Below the pieces are notes generated by a model, which made no database searches, was not told where the DNA came from, and saw only the letters and a program-made list of their open reading frames with translations. Shown here piece after piece: positions 7,813 through 15,851 of a stretch of 43,025 bases of DNA. Position numbers and translations under genes: made by a program. The stretch's first letter is position 1, and each line of letters begins with the position of its first letter. The DNA is from Gammaproteobacteria bacterium (GTDB lineage: Bacteria > Pseudomonadota > Gammaproteobacteria > Xanthomonadales > Rhodanobacteraceae), in contig JAJPJT010000052.1 in the NCBI GenBank assembly GCA_021324095.1, positions 1 to 43,025 on the forward strand, written 5' to 3'.

Positions 7813-8625
7813 TCAGGTTCCGAACATGCGCTTGAAGAAGCCTTTCTTCGGCGCGTCGAGGAATCGCATCGATACGTCTTCGCCCAGCAGTCGCGCAACC
7901 GCGTCGGCATAGGCCTGGCCCGCGATCGAGCCGGCGTCGTGGATCACCGGCACGCCGGAGTTGGACGCGGCCAGGACGTTTTCCGATTCGGGGATCACGC
8001 CCAGCACCGGGATGCCGAGGATTTCCTCGACGTCCTTGACGCTCATCATCTCGCCGGCTTCGACACGTACGGGGTTGTAGCGCGTGAGCAACAGGTGCTG
8101 CGCACCCGCGCCCTCGCCGCGCTCGGCACGCCGGGTCTTGGAGGACAGCAACCCGAGGATCCGATCGGAGTCGCGCACGCTGGAAACTTCCGGATTCACC
8201 ACGACCACTGCGCGATCGGCGAAGTACATCGCGAGGTGCGCGCCCTTCTCGATGCCGGCGGGCGAGTCGCACACGATGTAATCGAAGCCGTCCTGCTTCA
8301 ATTCCTCCAGCACGCGCTCGACGCCGTCCTGGGTCAGCGCCTCCTTGTCGCGCGTCTGCGAAGCCGCCAGCACGTACAGGTTGTCGTGGCGCTTGTCGCG
8401 GATCAGCGCCTGCTTCAGGGTCGCCTCGTTCTGGATGACGTTGACGAAGTCATACACCACGCGGCGTTCGCAGCCCATGATGAGGTCGAGGTTGCGCAGC
8501 CCGACGTCGAAGTCGATGACCGCGGTCTTGTGGCCGCGCTGGGCAAGGCCGGTCGCGAGCGAGGCGGACGTCGTGGTTTTGCCGACGCCGCCCTTGCCGG
8601 AAGTGATGACGATGGTTTCGGTCAA
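7813..8625 (-). CDS. minD: septum site-determining protein MinD
   Basis: A 270-residue deviant Walker-A ATPase. [12 protein letters not shown] (9-20) holds the signature lysine K11 and the P-loop, [12 protein letters not shown] is the switch region, and [12 protein letters not shown] is Walker B-like. The C-terminal [11 protein letters not shown] forms the amphipathic membrane-targeting helix. ATP-bound MinD dimerises on the membrane, recruits MinC and is released by MinE. Gene order minC-minD-minE is conserved. Confidence 0.98.
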   Translation of the reverse strand: MTETIVITSGKGGVGKTTTSASLATGLAQRGHKTAVIDFDVGLRNLDLIMGCERRVVYDFVNVIQNEATLKQALIRDKRHDNLYVLAASQTRDKEALTQDGVERVLEELKQDGFDYIVCDSPAGIEKGAHLAMYFADRAVVVVNPEVSSVRDSDRILGLLSSKTRRAERGEGAGAQHLLLTRYNPVRVEAGEMMSVKDVEEILGIPVLGVIPESENVLAASNSGVPVIHDAGSIAGQAYADAVARLLGEDVSMRFLDAPKKGFFKRMFGT

Positions 8626-8708
8626 GGCGGGTGCTCCGTTGATGCTGGTTGGTGATATCCGACGCGCGTCCGCCGATTATTCGGACGGCGGCTGAATGTC
8701 GCGTGTTT

Positions 8709-9488
8709 CTAAAGCTGGGTAATCTGCAGGCGATCCTGCTCGAGCCGGATCTGCACCGCGCGGCCGGCAAATTCCTTCGGCAATTCCTCGAACACGCGGT
8801 AGTGGCCTGCGATCGACACGATCTCGGCGCGGAACTCGCTGCAGAAAATCCGGGTGGACTTGTCGCCGAGCGCACCCGCGAATGCGCGTCCGCGCAGCGC
8901 GCCATACACATGGATGTTCCCATCGGCCAGCACTTCGGCACCGTTCGCGACAGCGCCGACCACCACGAGATCGCAATCTTGCGCGTAAACCTGCTGGCCG
9001 GTGCGCACGGGCTGGTGGTGTTGCATGGCCGTTGCGGGTCCCGTGCTGGGCTCTGGAGACGCCGGCGCGGCTGGCGCCGCATCGTTCGACGCCGACACGG
9101 CGCGTTCATCGGCACCGACAGGTTTTTCGGCGCGCTCGTAGGCGGCTCGGAACTTCGCGATCAGTGGAAGACCCAGCCTTCGCGCCAGCGCATCGGTCGC
9201 GTCGTCGCCGTAGGCCAGGCCGACCGGCAACATGCCGGCGCCGCGCACGGCGTCGAGCACCGCGCGCACCGTGTCCTCCTCGGGTTGCGGCGACAGGAAG
9301 GAAAGGTCCACGACGACCGGCGCGCGTTCGAACAGCGCAGGCGCTTCCTGGACGCGGACCTCGATCGCGGCACGCAGTGCCTCCGGATCCGCGTTGCGCA
9401 CGCGCACGTTGGCAATGCCGACCTGGCCAAAACGAACGTCGGCGGCTTCAAGGATCGCGGCGGACGCGCCGGCCTGCCGCGCGCTCAC
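8709..9488 (-). CDS. minC: septum site-determining protein MinC
   Basis: A 259-residue FtsZ-assembly inhibitor. The N-terminal domain (about 1-110, with [10 protein letters not shown]) is followed by an Ala/Pro/Ser-rich linker. The C-terminal beta-helix starts at [20 protein letters not shown] and contains [15 protein letters not shown] and GDKSTRIFC, the MinD-binding part. The start is GTG (9488-9486), overlapping the TGA of the upstream acetyltransferase gene (GTGA). minD begins 83 bases after the minC stop. Confidence 0.96.
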   Translation of the reverse strand: MSARQAGASAAILEAADVRFGQVGIANVRVRNADPEALRAAIEVRVQEAPALFERAPVVVDLSFLSPQPEEDTVRAVLDAVRGAGMLPVGLAYGDDATDALARRLGLPLIAKFRAAYERAEKPVGADERAVSASNDAAPAAPASPEPSTGPATAMQHHQPVRTGQQVYAQDCDLVVVGAVANGAEVLADGNIHVYGALRGRAFAGALGDKSTRIFCSEFRAEIVSIAGHYRVFEELPKEFAGRAVQIRLEQDRLQITQL

Positions 9489-10099
9489 GCCTGGCTCGCC
9501 GCGCGCAGTTGCGGTTCATCGGCCGGCAGCGGACGCTGTTCCAGCCATGGGACGGCGGGCAGGCCATCGGGATAGGTCTCGCACACGAAGGCGTAACACT
9601 CGAGTTTCTTCAGCAACAGGCTGACGCGCCGGCCGGATTCGGGCATCACCTGTTGACCGGCCTCGTGGAACCCGAAGGTGCCATGGAACAACAGGGAAAC
9701 GTCATCGCGCGGTTCGAGAAACACTTCGCAGGCCAAGTTGGGCGAGCGTACTTCCGCGAAACTTTGCACGTCGGCGTAGAAGGTGCGGCCGAGCCCGTGC
9801 CCACGGTGCAGATCGCCGACCACGACGCGGTCGATGTACATGAAGTTGTCGCAATGGGCGCGGAACCATTGGAAATTGGAACTGGCGTATGCCGTCGAGT
9901 CCCGCAGCGCGACGAGGAAACCGGCGAGGTGCCCGTCGACTTCCGCGACCCGGAAGTAGTCGGCATGGCGATAGAAGTGGTCCAGTTGCGCCGCGTCCAA
10001 CGGCAGGATGGAAGGTCCGGCGGTGTTGTTGAGCCCCAGCACGGCGGCGAGGTCGCTCGCACGCACGTCGCGGAGGGTCAGGTTCGGCGTCAGCATCAT
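9485..10099 (-). CDS. GNAT family N-acetyltransferase
   Basis: A 204-residue protein with the GNAT fold. [19 protein letters not shown] is the N-terminal strand-helix and [23 protein letters not shown] is motif A, with an R-G-H-G-L-G acetyl-CoA pyrophosphate loop. [23 protein letters not shown] follows. The acceptor substrate is unknown. It is first in the min operon and overlaps minC by four bases (GTGA). Two adjacent ATG codons begin the gene. Confidence 0.85.
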   Translation of the reverse strand: MMLTPNLTLRDVRASDLAAVLGLNNTAGPSILPLDAAQLDHFYRHADYFRVAEVDGHLAGFLVALRDSTAYASSNFQWFRAHCDNFMYIDRVVVGDLHRGHGLGRTFYADVQSFAEVRSPNLACEVFLEPRDDVSLLFHGTFGFHEAGQQVMPESGRRVSLLLKKLECYAFVCETYPDGLPAVPWLEQRPLPADEPQLRAASQA

Positions 10100-10290
10100 T
10101 GTTCGGGCTTTTCCGGGTGCGACATGGAAGCGGCGGCAGCCTGCGACGGCGCATTATCGCATGCCGGCGGCGCGAGGTCTCCATTGTCGCGAGCGCGTGA
10201 TCAGCTCCGCAGTTGGCGGGGGCTGCAGGGCACGAGCTTTGTCGGTGCGAAGCGCGGATTGACAGCGTATTTCGGTACTTCCGAGTGCGT

Positions 10291-10296
10291 TATGAT
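10291..10296 (+). promoter_or_regulatory. -10-like TATGAT immediately ahead of the kinase GTG start
   Basis: TATGAT ends seven bases before the GTG at 10303, so transcription would begin at or next to the start codon. No clear -35 lies at 17 bases, and no Shine-Dalgarno sequence lies between. The TTGACA at 10259 is 26 bases away, which is too far. Confidence 0.4.
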
Positions 10297-10302
10297 CGGC
10301 GC

Positions 10303-11508
10303 GTGCAACGCCCGTCCTTAAGCCCGATTTCCCTGCTGCGGTACGCAGGCCTGATCACGTACGCCTGCGTGGGCGTGCCGCTGGTCCAGCGCGACTGGAT
10401 GTTGAACAGTCTTTCCGAGCCGCGTACGCCGGTGCACGTGGCCCGCGCGCTGCACGCCCAGAACCACACGGACATCCTGTTGTGGGCAGCCAGTTACGTG
10501 ATTTTCGGCGTGGTGTACTGGCTGTTGACCCGCGACCTGGGTTCGCGCCGGCATTGGGGCGCCAAGCTGCTGGGCCTGCTGGTACTCACGTGCGCTGCCT
10601 TGGCGATTTCCTGGTTCAGCGCGAGCGGTGTCGGCGCGTTGCTGCTGATGGTCGTTGCGATGGTGCTGCCGTGGCTGCTGCCGCTGCCGGTCGCGATCGC
10701 CTGGTTGATCCTGCAGAACGTCGCATGCATCCCGGTGTTCGCGGCGTTCCCGAATTTCGACGTGGGCCGCGCGATTATGCAGGCGGGCCTGTACCTCGGG
10801 TACTCGGTGATCGTGTTCATCGCGTCCGACGTGGCGCACCAGCAGGCGAACGCGCGCGAGGAACAGCGGCGGTTGAACTCCGAGTTGCGCGCCACGCGCG
10901 CGCTGCTGGCCGAGTCCAGCCGCATTTCCGAGCGCATGCGGATCGCGCGCGATCTGCACGATCTGGTCGGCCATCACCTGACCGCGCTCAGCCTCAATCT
11001 CGAAGTGGCCGGCCATCTGGTGGAAAACCAGGCGGCCTTCGACCACGTCACCCGTGCGCGGACGACCGCGAAGCAGTTGCTGGCGGACGTGCGCGAGGTG
11101 GTCAGCGAGTTGCGCGACGACGAGGGCATCCAGTTGACCGATGCGCTGCGCGATCTCACCGACGGCGTGCCGGGCCTCGAAGTTCATCTCGAGTTGCCGC
11201 CGCGGTTCGCGGTGAGCGATTCGCGCCGGGCGCAGGTGCTGCTGCGCTGTACCCAGGAAATCATCACGAACGCGGTGCGCCACGCGCGCGCCCGCAACCT
11301 GTGGCTGCACTTCGAGGAAGGCGAGGGCGGCAGGCTGGTGCTGAAGGCGAGCGACGACGGGTGCGGTGCGATCGAGTTCAGGCCGGGCAATGGCCTGAAC
11401 GGGATGCGCGAACGCCTGGCCGAAGTGGGCGGCAAGCTCGCGATCCAGACACAGCGCAACCGCGGGTTCACCCTGGAGGCCTCGCTGCCGATGGAACACG
11501 CGGCGTGA
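10303..11508 (+). CDS. sensor histidine kinase (HisKA_3/DesK-NarX type)
   Basis: A 401-residue membrane sensor kinase. About six hydrophobic segments (roughly residues 10-178) are followed by a short coiled coil. The dimerisation domain RIARDLHDLVGHHLTAL has phospho-acceptor H219. The HATPase_c domain has QEIITNAVRHARA (N box) and SDDGCGAIEFRPGNGLNGMRER (G1/G2). There is no separate periplasmic sensor domain, so the membrane bundle itself probably senses the signal, as in DesK-type kinases. An upstream TTG (10213) is in frame, but the TATGAT at 10291-10296 and the content favour GTG 10303. The response-regulator gene follows. Confidence 0.92.
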   Translation: MQRPSLSPISLLRYAGLITYACVGVPLVQRDWMLNSLSEPRTPVHVARALHAQNHTDILLWAASYVIFGVVYWLLTRDLGSRRHWGAKLLGLLVLTCAALAISWFSASGVGALLLMVVAMVLPWLLPLPVAIAWLILQNVACIPVFAAFPNFDVGRAIMQAGLYLGYSVIVFIASDVAHQQANAREEQRRLNSELRATRALLAESSRISERMRIARDLHDLVGHHLTALSLNLEVAGHLVENQAAFDHVTRARTTAKQLLADVREVVSELRDDEGIQLTDALRDLTDGVPGLEVHLELPPRFAVSDSRRAQVLLRCTQEIITNAVRHARARNLWLHFEEGEGGRLVLKASDDGCGAIEFRPGNGLNGMRERLAEVGGKLAIQTQRNRGFTLEASLPMEHAA

Positions 11509-11604
11509 TCCATCCGAACGGATGGGAGCCATGCGCGAGAATCTGGCCGATGGCTGTTCGGGCTGGAGCCGATGGACCACACTTTCGTTGAGAGGGGATA
11601 GTCG

Positions 11605-12246
11605 ATGATTTCGGTGTGTCTCGTGGACGACCAGACGCTGGTGCGCCAGGGCATCCGCTCTTTGCTGGAGCTTTCGCCCGAAATCCAGGTGGTCGCCGAA
11701 TGCAATGACGGTTCGGCCGCACTCCAGAAAATTCCCGAGGTGAAGCCGGACGTCGTCCTGCTCGACATGCGGATGCCCGGCAAGAGCGGTCTCGACGTGT
11801 TGAACGAGTTCGCGGCGCGGGGCAAGGTGCCGCCGACGATCATCCTGACCACCTTCGACGACGACCAGTTGGTGCTCGCGGGGTTGAAAGCGGGCGCGCG
11901 CGGTTATCTCCTGAAGGATGTGTCACTCGAGCAGTTGGTCGATGCGGTGAAAACCGTCGCCGGCGGCGGCTCCCTGATCGCGCCGGTGGTCACCCAGCGC
12001 CTGCTGGCGGGCGTCAACCGCATCAACAACCAGTTCAGCAGCCTCGGCCAGCCCGACCCGCTGACCGACCGTGAAACGGAAATCCTGCGCCTGATGTCCG
12101 GCGGCTACAGCAACAAGGAAATTGCCAATTCGCTGAAGGTGGCTGAAGGCACGGTCAAGAACCACGTCTCCAACATCCTTTCCAAGCTCGGCGTGCGCGA
12201 CCGGACGCGGGCGGTGCTGAAGGCGCTGGAGCTCGGTATCGTCTAG
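11605..12246 (+). CDS. NarL/LuxR-family response regulator
   Basis: A 213-residue two-domain regulator. The receiver domain has the acidic pair D8/D9 (CLVDDQ), phospho-acceptor D54 in LLDMRMPG, T82 and K104. The C-terminal HTH has LTDRETEILRLMSGGYSNKEI and VAEGTVKNHVSNILSKL (about 150-200). It is the likely partner of the kinase 96 bases upstream. The gap between them holds the purine-rich GAGAGGGG near 11590-11597 as a ribosome site. Target genes cannot be named; the adjacent SRPBCC gene is a candidate. Confidence 0.96.
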   Translation: MISVCLVDDQTLVRQGIRSLLELSPEIQVVAECNDGSAALQKIPEVKPDVVLLDMRMPGKSGLDVLNEFAARGKVPPTIILTTFDDDQLVLAGLKAGARGYLLKDVSLEQLVDAVKTVAGGGSLIAPVVTQRLLAGVNRINNQFSSLGQPDPLTDRETEILRLMSGGYSNKEIANSLKVAEGTVKNHVSNILSKLGVRDRTRAVLKALELGIV

Positions 12247-12269
12247 GAGCTTCAGCCGTAGCGCCAACG

Positions 12270-12305
12270 CCGCGGAGCAAGTACCATCCGCGGTTCATGT
12301 TTTCC
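12270..12305 (+). terminator. possible terminator after the response-regulator gene
   Basis: CCGCGGA (12270-12276) and TCCGCGG (12287-12293) form a 7-bp stem with a 10-base loop. TTCATGTTTTCC follows, a weak T-rich tail. It lies 24 bases after the regulator stop. Confidence 0.4.
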
Positions 12306-12384
12306 TGATGTACGCGCCACCGGCCGGGGATGCTTGGCCCGTGGAGGCGTCGAACTGCAAACAAGCCGTCCGGAGATTCCTGGC

Positions 12385-13818
12385 ATGACCCGTGTGCTCG
12401 AATTTGTCGTTGCCCTGATCATCGTGTTCATCCTGGCCGTGATCGTGGGCGTGTGCCTGCCCAGCCACGCGCACATCGAGCGGTCGATCGAGATCAGCCA
12501 CAATCCGGAGCACATCTACGACGTCCTGATGAACTTCAGGCGTTTTGGGGATTCGACGGGGGCGTGGTTGAAAGCAGAGGACCCAGGCGTGCAGTTCACG
12601 TCGTCAGGTCCTGCCTATGGTCCCGGCGCGACGCTGAGCTGGAAGGGGAACAAGACCATCGGTGACGGCACGGTGGTCAACAAGGGCGGCCAGATCAATA
12701 TCTCGAACCACAGCACCGTCACCTGGGCGCTGACCAACGATTGGCACGGCAGGAACAAGACCTTCACTTTTGATGTCCAGCCGCGCCAGGATCAGCGCGT
12801 CACCAAGGTGACGTGGTCCTACGACGTGGATTACGGCTGGAACCTGATCGGCCGCTACTCGGCGCTCTGGATCCATGGCGATCCCTCGGCTCTGATCGAG
12901 TACGGCTTGGGCTCGTTGCAGAACATGCTGGCCGGCATCGCGAACGTCGACTACAGCAAGGTTCACCCGGGCCTGTACCGTTCGGATGCGACGCCGGTGC
13001 TGGTGGTCTCGACCAAGGCGCCACGCACCGTGGATGACATCGATACCGCCAAGGCGGCAGCGATGAAGGAAATCCAGGCGGCGATGGCCAAGCTCGGCGT
13101 CAAGGCCGCGGGTCCGACAACCACGATTCGCACCGAGTGGGGCGACACCACGTTCATCTTCGATCTGGCCGTGCCGATCAATTCGACCACGTTGAACGTG
13201 AATGGCAAGAGCGTCGACCTGACCAAACTGCCGCCGCCGCCGACGGCCGCGCAGCAAGCTGCCGCGGCAGCATCCGCGGCCTCGGCCGCGAAGGCGGCTT
13301 CGGCGTCCAGCGCTGCATCGGCTGGGAGTGCCGGGCAGCCCGCCTCGGGCTCTTCGTCGGGCGGCGCAGCGTCGAACGGTCCTGCGCCAGGCAGCCTCGA
13401 CAAGCAGAACCGGCTGGTCGTCGACGCCAACGTGCGCGCGATGATGATGCCGGCGGGCGAGGTGCTGGTCGCGACGTGGACCGGCGAGAGCGGCGTGCAG
13501 TTCATGGTGACGGCGCTCGAAGCGTACGCTGCGACCCACGGCTACAAATTCGACGAAAGTGCCGCGCCTGCGTACAACCAGTTGGCCTCACTGCCGACCG
13601 TCAGCGACGACGATCAGATTTATCGCGTGTTCCTGCCGGTCAGCGATGCGCCGGCGCAGACGCCTGACCAGAAAGCGGGACTCACGCAGCCGCTCACCGC
13701 GCTGGACCCGTCGCTCTGGGCGGCCGAAAACACCAAGCCGGCCGAGACGAAAGGCAAGGCGGAGAAGAAGAAGGAGGCGCGCAAGCGTCCGGAGCACAGG
13801 AAACGCCACCGCCGCTGA
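12385..13818 (+). CDS. membrane-anchored SRPBCC (polyketide cyclase-like) protein
   Basis: A 477-residue protein with one N-terminal membrane segment (about 5-26). An SRPBCC-like domain starts at AHIERSIEISHNPEHIYDVL and continues through TWALTNDWHGRNKTFTFDV. A second, GyrI-like region (about 190-290) contains APRTVDDIDTAKAAAMKEI and is interrupted by an Ala/Ser/Gly-rich linker (about 295-345). The tail is strongly basic (KGKAEKKKEARKRPEHRKRH). SRPBCC proteins bind hydrophobic ligands; no enzyme activity can be read. I start at ATG 12385 because the upstream 17 codons have no conserved features. A good terminator follows. Confidence 0.75.
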   Translation: MTRVLEFVVALIIVFILAVIVGVCLPSHAHIERSIEISHNPEHIYDVLMNFRRFGDSTGAWLKAEDPGVQFTSSGPAYGPGATLSWKGNKTIGDGTVVNKGGQINISNHSTVTWALTNDWHGRNKTFTFDVQPRQDQRVTKVTWSYDVDYGWNLIGRYSALWIHGDPSALIEYGLGSLQNMLAGIANVDYSKVHPGLYRSDATPVLVVSTKAPRTVDDIDTAKAAAMKEIQAAMAKLGVKAAGPTTTIRTEWGDTTFIFDLAVPINSTTLNVNGKSVDLTKLPPPPTAAQQAAAAASAASAAKAASASSAASAGSAGQPASGSSSGGAASNGPAPGSLDKQNRLVVDANVRAMMMPAGEVLVATWTGESGVQFMVTALEAYAATHGYKFDESAAPAYNQLASLPTVSDDDQIYRVFLPVSDAPAQTPDQKAGLTQPLTALDPSLWAAENTKPAETKGKAEKKKEARKRPEHRKRHRR

Positions 13819-13841
13819 AACGTCGCGAGTGGCACGTGGAA

Positions 13842-13867
13842 AGGCCCGCCGCGCGCGGGCCTATTAT
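13842..13867 (+). terminator. intrinsic terminator after the SRPBCC gene
   Basis: AGGCCCGC (13842-13849) pairs with GCGGGCCT (13855-13862) around a 5-base loop, followed by ATTATT. It lies 23 bases after the stop codon. Confidence 0.7.
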
Positions 13868-13912
13868 TGGCTAAAGCATTTTTGACGATCTTCGGGATCT
13901 TCAGACACACTG

Positions 13913-14040
13913 GTCGTCATTCCCGGGCCGCCCGCGTTGTTTGCGGGCGGAACCGGGAATCCATCTTGCTCTTCGGGAACAGCAAAAATGGATTCCGGGT
14001 TGTCGCGCCATGAAGCCGGCGCGACCCCCGGAATGACGAC
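13913..14040. mobile_element. MITE-like inverted-repeat element (GTCGTCATTCC ends)
   Basis: A 128-bp non-coding element with perfect 11-bp terminal inverted repeats, GTCGTCATTCC (13913-13923) and GGAATGACGAC (14030-14040). Inside it are GGAATCCAT...ATGGATTCC inverted and a GCGCC...GGCGC hairpin. It fills most of the 315-bp space between the SRPBCC and ABC genes. The CGTCATTCC...GGAATCCA core is shared with the element inside mfd (33617-33700). Confidence 0.75.
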
Positions 14041-14133
14041 ATTGTGGGAGTCTCGTCCCCCGATGTTGGCTGAGATCGCTGCTAGAGTTCGCGCACGATG
14101 CGTGCATTTGAACTTGCAATTGTTTGAGCAGCG

Positions 14134-15078
14134 ATGATCCGGACCGAAAACCTCGGCAAGCGATACGGCCGGCTCGATGCGGTCGCCGCACTCGATCTCC
14201 GGGTGGCGCCGGGCCAGGTGTTGGCTTTGCTGGGCCCCAACGGTGCCGGCAAGACCACCTCGATGCGGATGATTGCGGGTTTCCTGCAACCGACCACCGG
14301 GCGCGCGATGGTTTGCGGTTACGACGTGGTGCGCGAACCGATCAAGGCGCGCCGTGCGCTGGGATACCTGCCCGAGGGTGCGCCGAGCTACGGTGAACTG
14401 TCGGTGGCCGAGTTCCTGGCCTTTGCAGCGCGGGTGCGCGGGTTGACCGGCATTTCCGGCGCGCGGCGGATGGACGACATGATCGAGCGGCTGCAATTGC
14501 AGCCGGTCCTTGCGCAAGGCATCGAGACCCTGTCGAAGGGATATCGCCGCCGCGTGTGCCTCGCGCAGGCGTTGTTGCACGATCCACCGGTGCTGATTCT
14601 CGACGAACCCACCGACGGACTTGACCCGAACCAGCAACGAGAGGTGCACGCGCTGATCCGGGGCATGGCGCGTGATCGCGCGATCATCGTGTCCACGCAC
14701 GCACTGGACGAAGTACGCGCCGCCTGCAACCGGGTGGCGATCCTTGCAAAGGGCAGATTGCGCGCGGAGGGAACACCCGCGGAACTCGAGAGCCGCTCGC
14801 GCTACCACGGCGCAGTCAGCTTCCGTGCGCCGGCGAGTGCCCTGGCGCGCGAGCTGCTGGCGCGCCAGCCGGAAATCGACACGGTCGAAGTGGATGCCAT
14901 CGACGGACGCACCACGGTGTTTCCGCGCGATGGCCAGGACATCTTTCAGATCGTCGTGAAATTGCTGGCCGAACAACGGGTCCGGATCGAGGAACTGCAG
15001 CTCGAGCGCGGGCGTCTCGAGGACGTGTTCCGGCAGATCACGGACGAAGCCGGTGCCGAACCGGCGGTGGCCGCGTGA
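14134..15078 (+). CDS. ABC transporter ATP-binding protein (GldA-like)
   Basis: A 314-residue ABC ATPase. Walker A is GPNGAGKTT (34-42), the signature is LSKGYRRRV (133-141) in place of canonical LSGGQ, and Walker B is VLILDEPTDGLDPNQ. STHALDEV holds the H-loop. The C-terminal extension (about 230-314) resembles that of the GldA/CcmA-type exporters. It should power the permease encoded next, whose start overlaps this stop (15075-15078). The downstream GldG-like protein completes a Gld-type set. The substrate is unknown, and no gliding gene set is seen. Confidence 0.93.
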   Translation: MIRTENLGKRYGRLDAVAALDLRVAPGQVLALLGPNGAGKTTSMRMIAGFLQPTTGRAMVCGYDVVREPIKARRALGYLPEGAPSYGELSVAEFLAFAARVRGLTGISGARRMDDMIERLQLQPVLAQGIETLSKGYRRRVCLAQALLHDPPVLILDEPTDGLDPNQQREVHALIRGMARDRAIIVSTHALDEVRAACNRVAILAKGRLRAEGTPAELESRSRYHGAVSFRAPASALARELLARQPEIDTVEVDAIDGRTTVFPRDGQDIFQIVVKLLAEQRVRIEELQLERGRLEDVFRQITDEAGAEPAVAA

Positions 15079-15851
15079 GCGCGGCAGCATCCGCGGCCGG
15101 CGACCGGATGCAGCGTGGCAGGGCCTTCCGCGGCGTGTTCCTGCGCGAGCTGCACGGCTATCTGATCACGCCGGTCGCGTGGCTGTTCGCCGTGATTTTC
15201 CTGTTGTCGGCAGGCGCGTTCACGTTCTACCTCGGCGCGTTCTTCGAACGCGGCCAGGCCGATCTGGATCCATTTTTTCGCTTCCATCCATGGCTGTACC
15301 TGGTACTGGTGCCGGCCTTGGCGATGCGCTTGTGGGCGGAGGAGCGCCGCAGCGGTACGCTGGAATTGCTGTTGACGCTGCCGATCAGGCCATGGCAGGC
15401 GGTGCTGGCCAAGTTTCTCGCCGCATGGGTCTACATCGGCTGCGCGCTGGCGCTTACGTTTCCGATGTGGCTCACCGTCAATTATCTGGGCCAGCCTGAC
15501 AATGGCGTGATCTTGGCGAGCTACATCGGCAGTTTCCTCATGGCGGGCGCATTTCTTGCGATCAGCGAGTGCCTGTCCGTGCTGACGCGCAGCCAGGTCA
15601 TCGCGTTCATCGTCGCGGTTGCGGTGTGCTTCCTGTTCCTGCTGGCCGGCGACCCGCTGGTTCAGCAACCGCTGCTGGCACTGGGCTCCGGACGCGTCGC
15701 CGATGCGTTCGCGGACCTCAGCCTGTTGGCGCATTTCCAGGCCATCTCCCGCGGCGTACTCGATCTCGGCGACGTTGCGTACTTCGTGCTCACGATCGTG
15801 TTCTGGCTGGCCGCGAACGTCGCGATCCTCGATGCGAGGCGCGGTGGATGA
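15075..15851 (+). CDS. ABC transporter permease (GldF-like)
   Basis: A 258-residue ABC-2-type membrane protein. RGVFLRELHGYLITPVAWLF starts the first helix, and the loop AMRLWAEERRSGTLELLLTLPI is the family's conserved EERRxGTLELLLTLP segment. About six membrane helices are visible. The start is a GTG overlapping the ATPase stop (GTGA), and its own TGA overlaps the next ATG. The three genes are thus tightly coupled. This should be the transmembrane channel of the exporter. Confidence 0.92.
   Translation: MSAAASAAGDRMQRGRAFRGVFLRELHGYLITPVAWLFAVIFLLSAGAFTFYLGAFFERGQADLDPFFRFHPWLYLVLVPALAMRLWAEERRSGTLELLLTLPIRPWQAVLAKFLAAWVYIGCALALTFPMWLTVNYLGQPDNGVILASYIGSFLMAGAFLAISECLSVLTRSQVIAFIVAVAVCFLFLLAGDPLVQQPLLALGSGRVADAFADLSLLAHFQAISRGVLDLGDVAYFVLTIVFWLAANVAILDARRGG

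Noticed and set aside
10259..10264. TTGACA as the -35 of the kinase promoter
   Set aside because: It is 26 bases from TATGAT, outside the range for sigma70 promoters.
10213..10302. TTG 10213 as the kinase start
   Set aside because: The extra 30 residues are unlike a kinase N-terminus and precede the only -10-like sequence.
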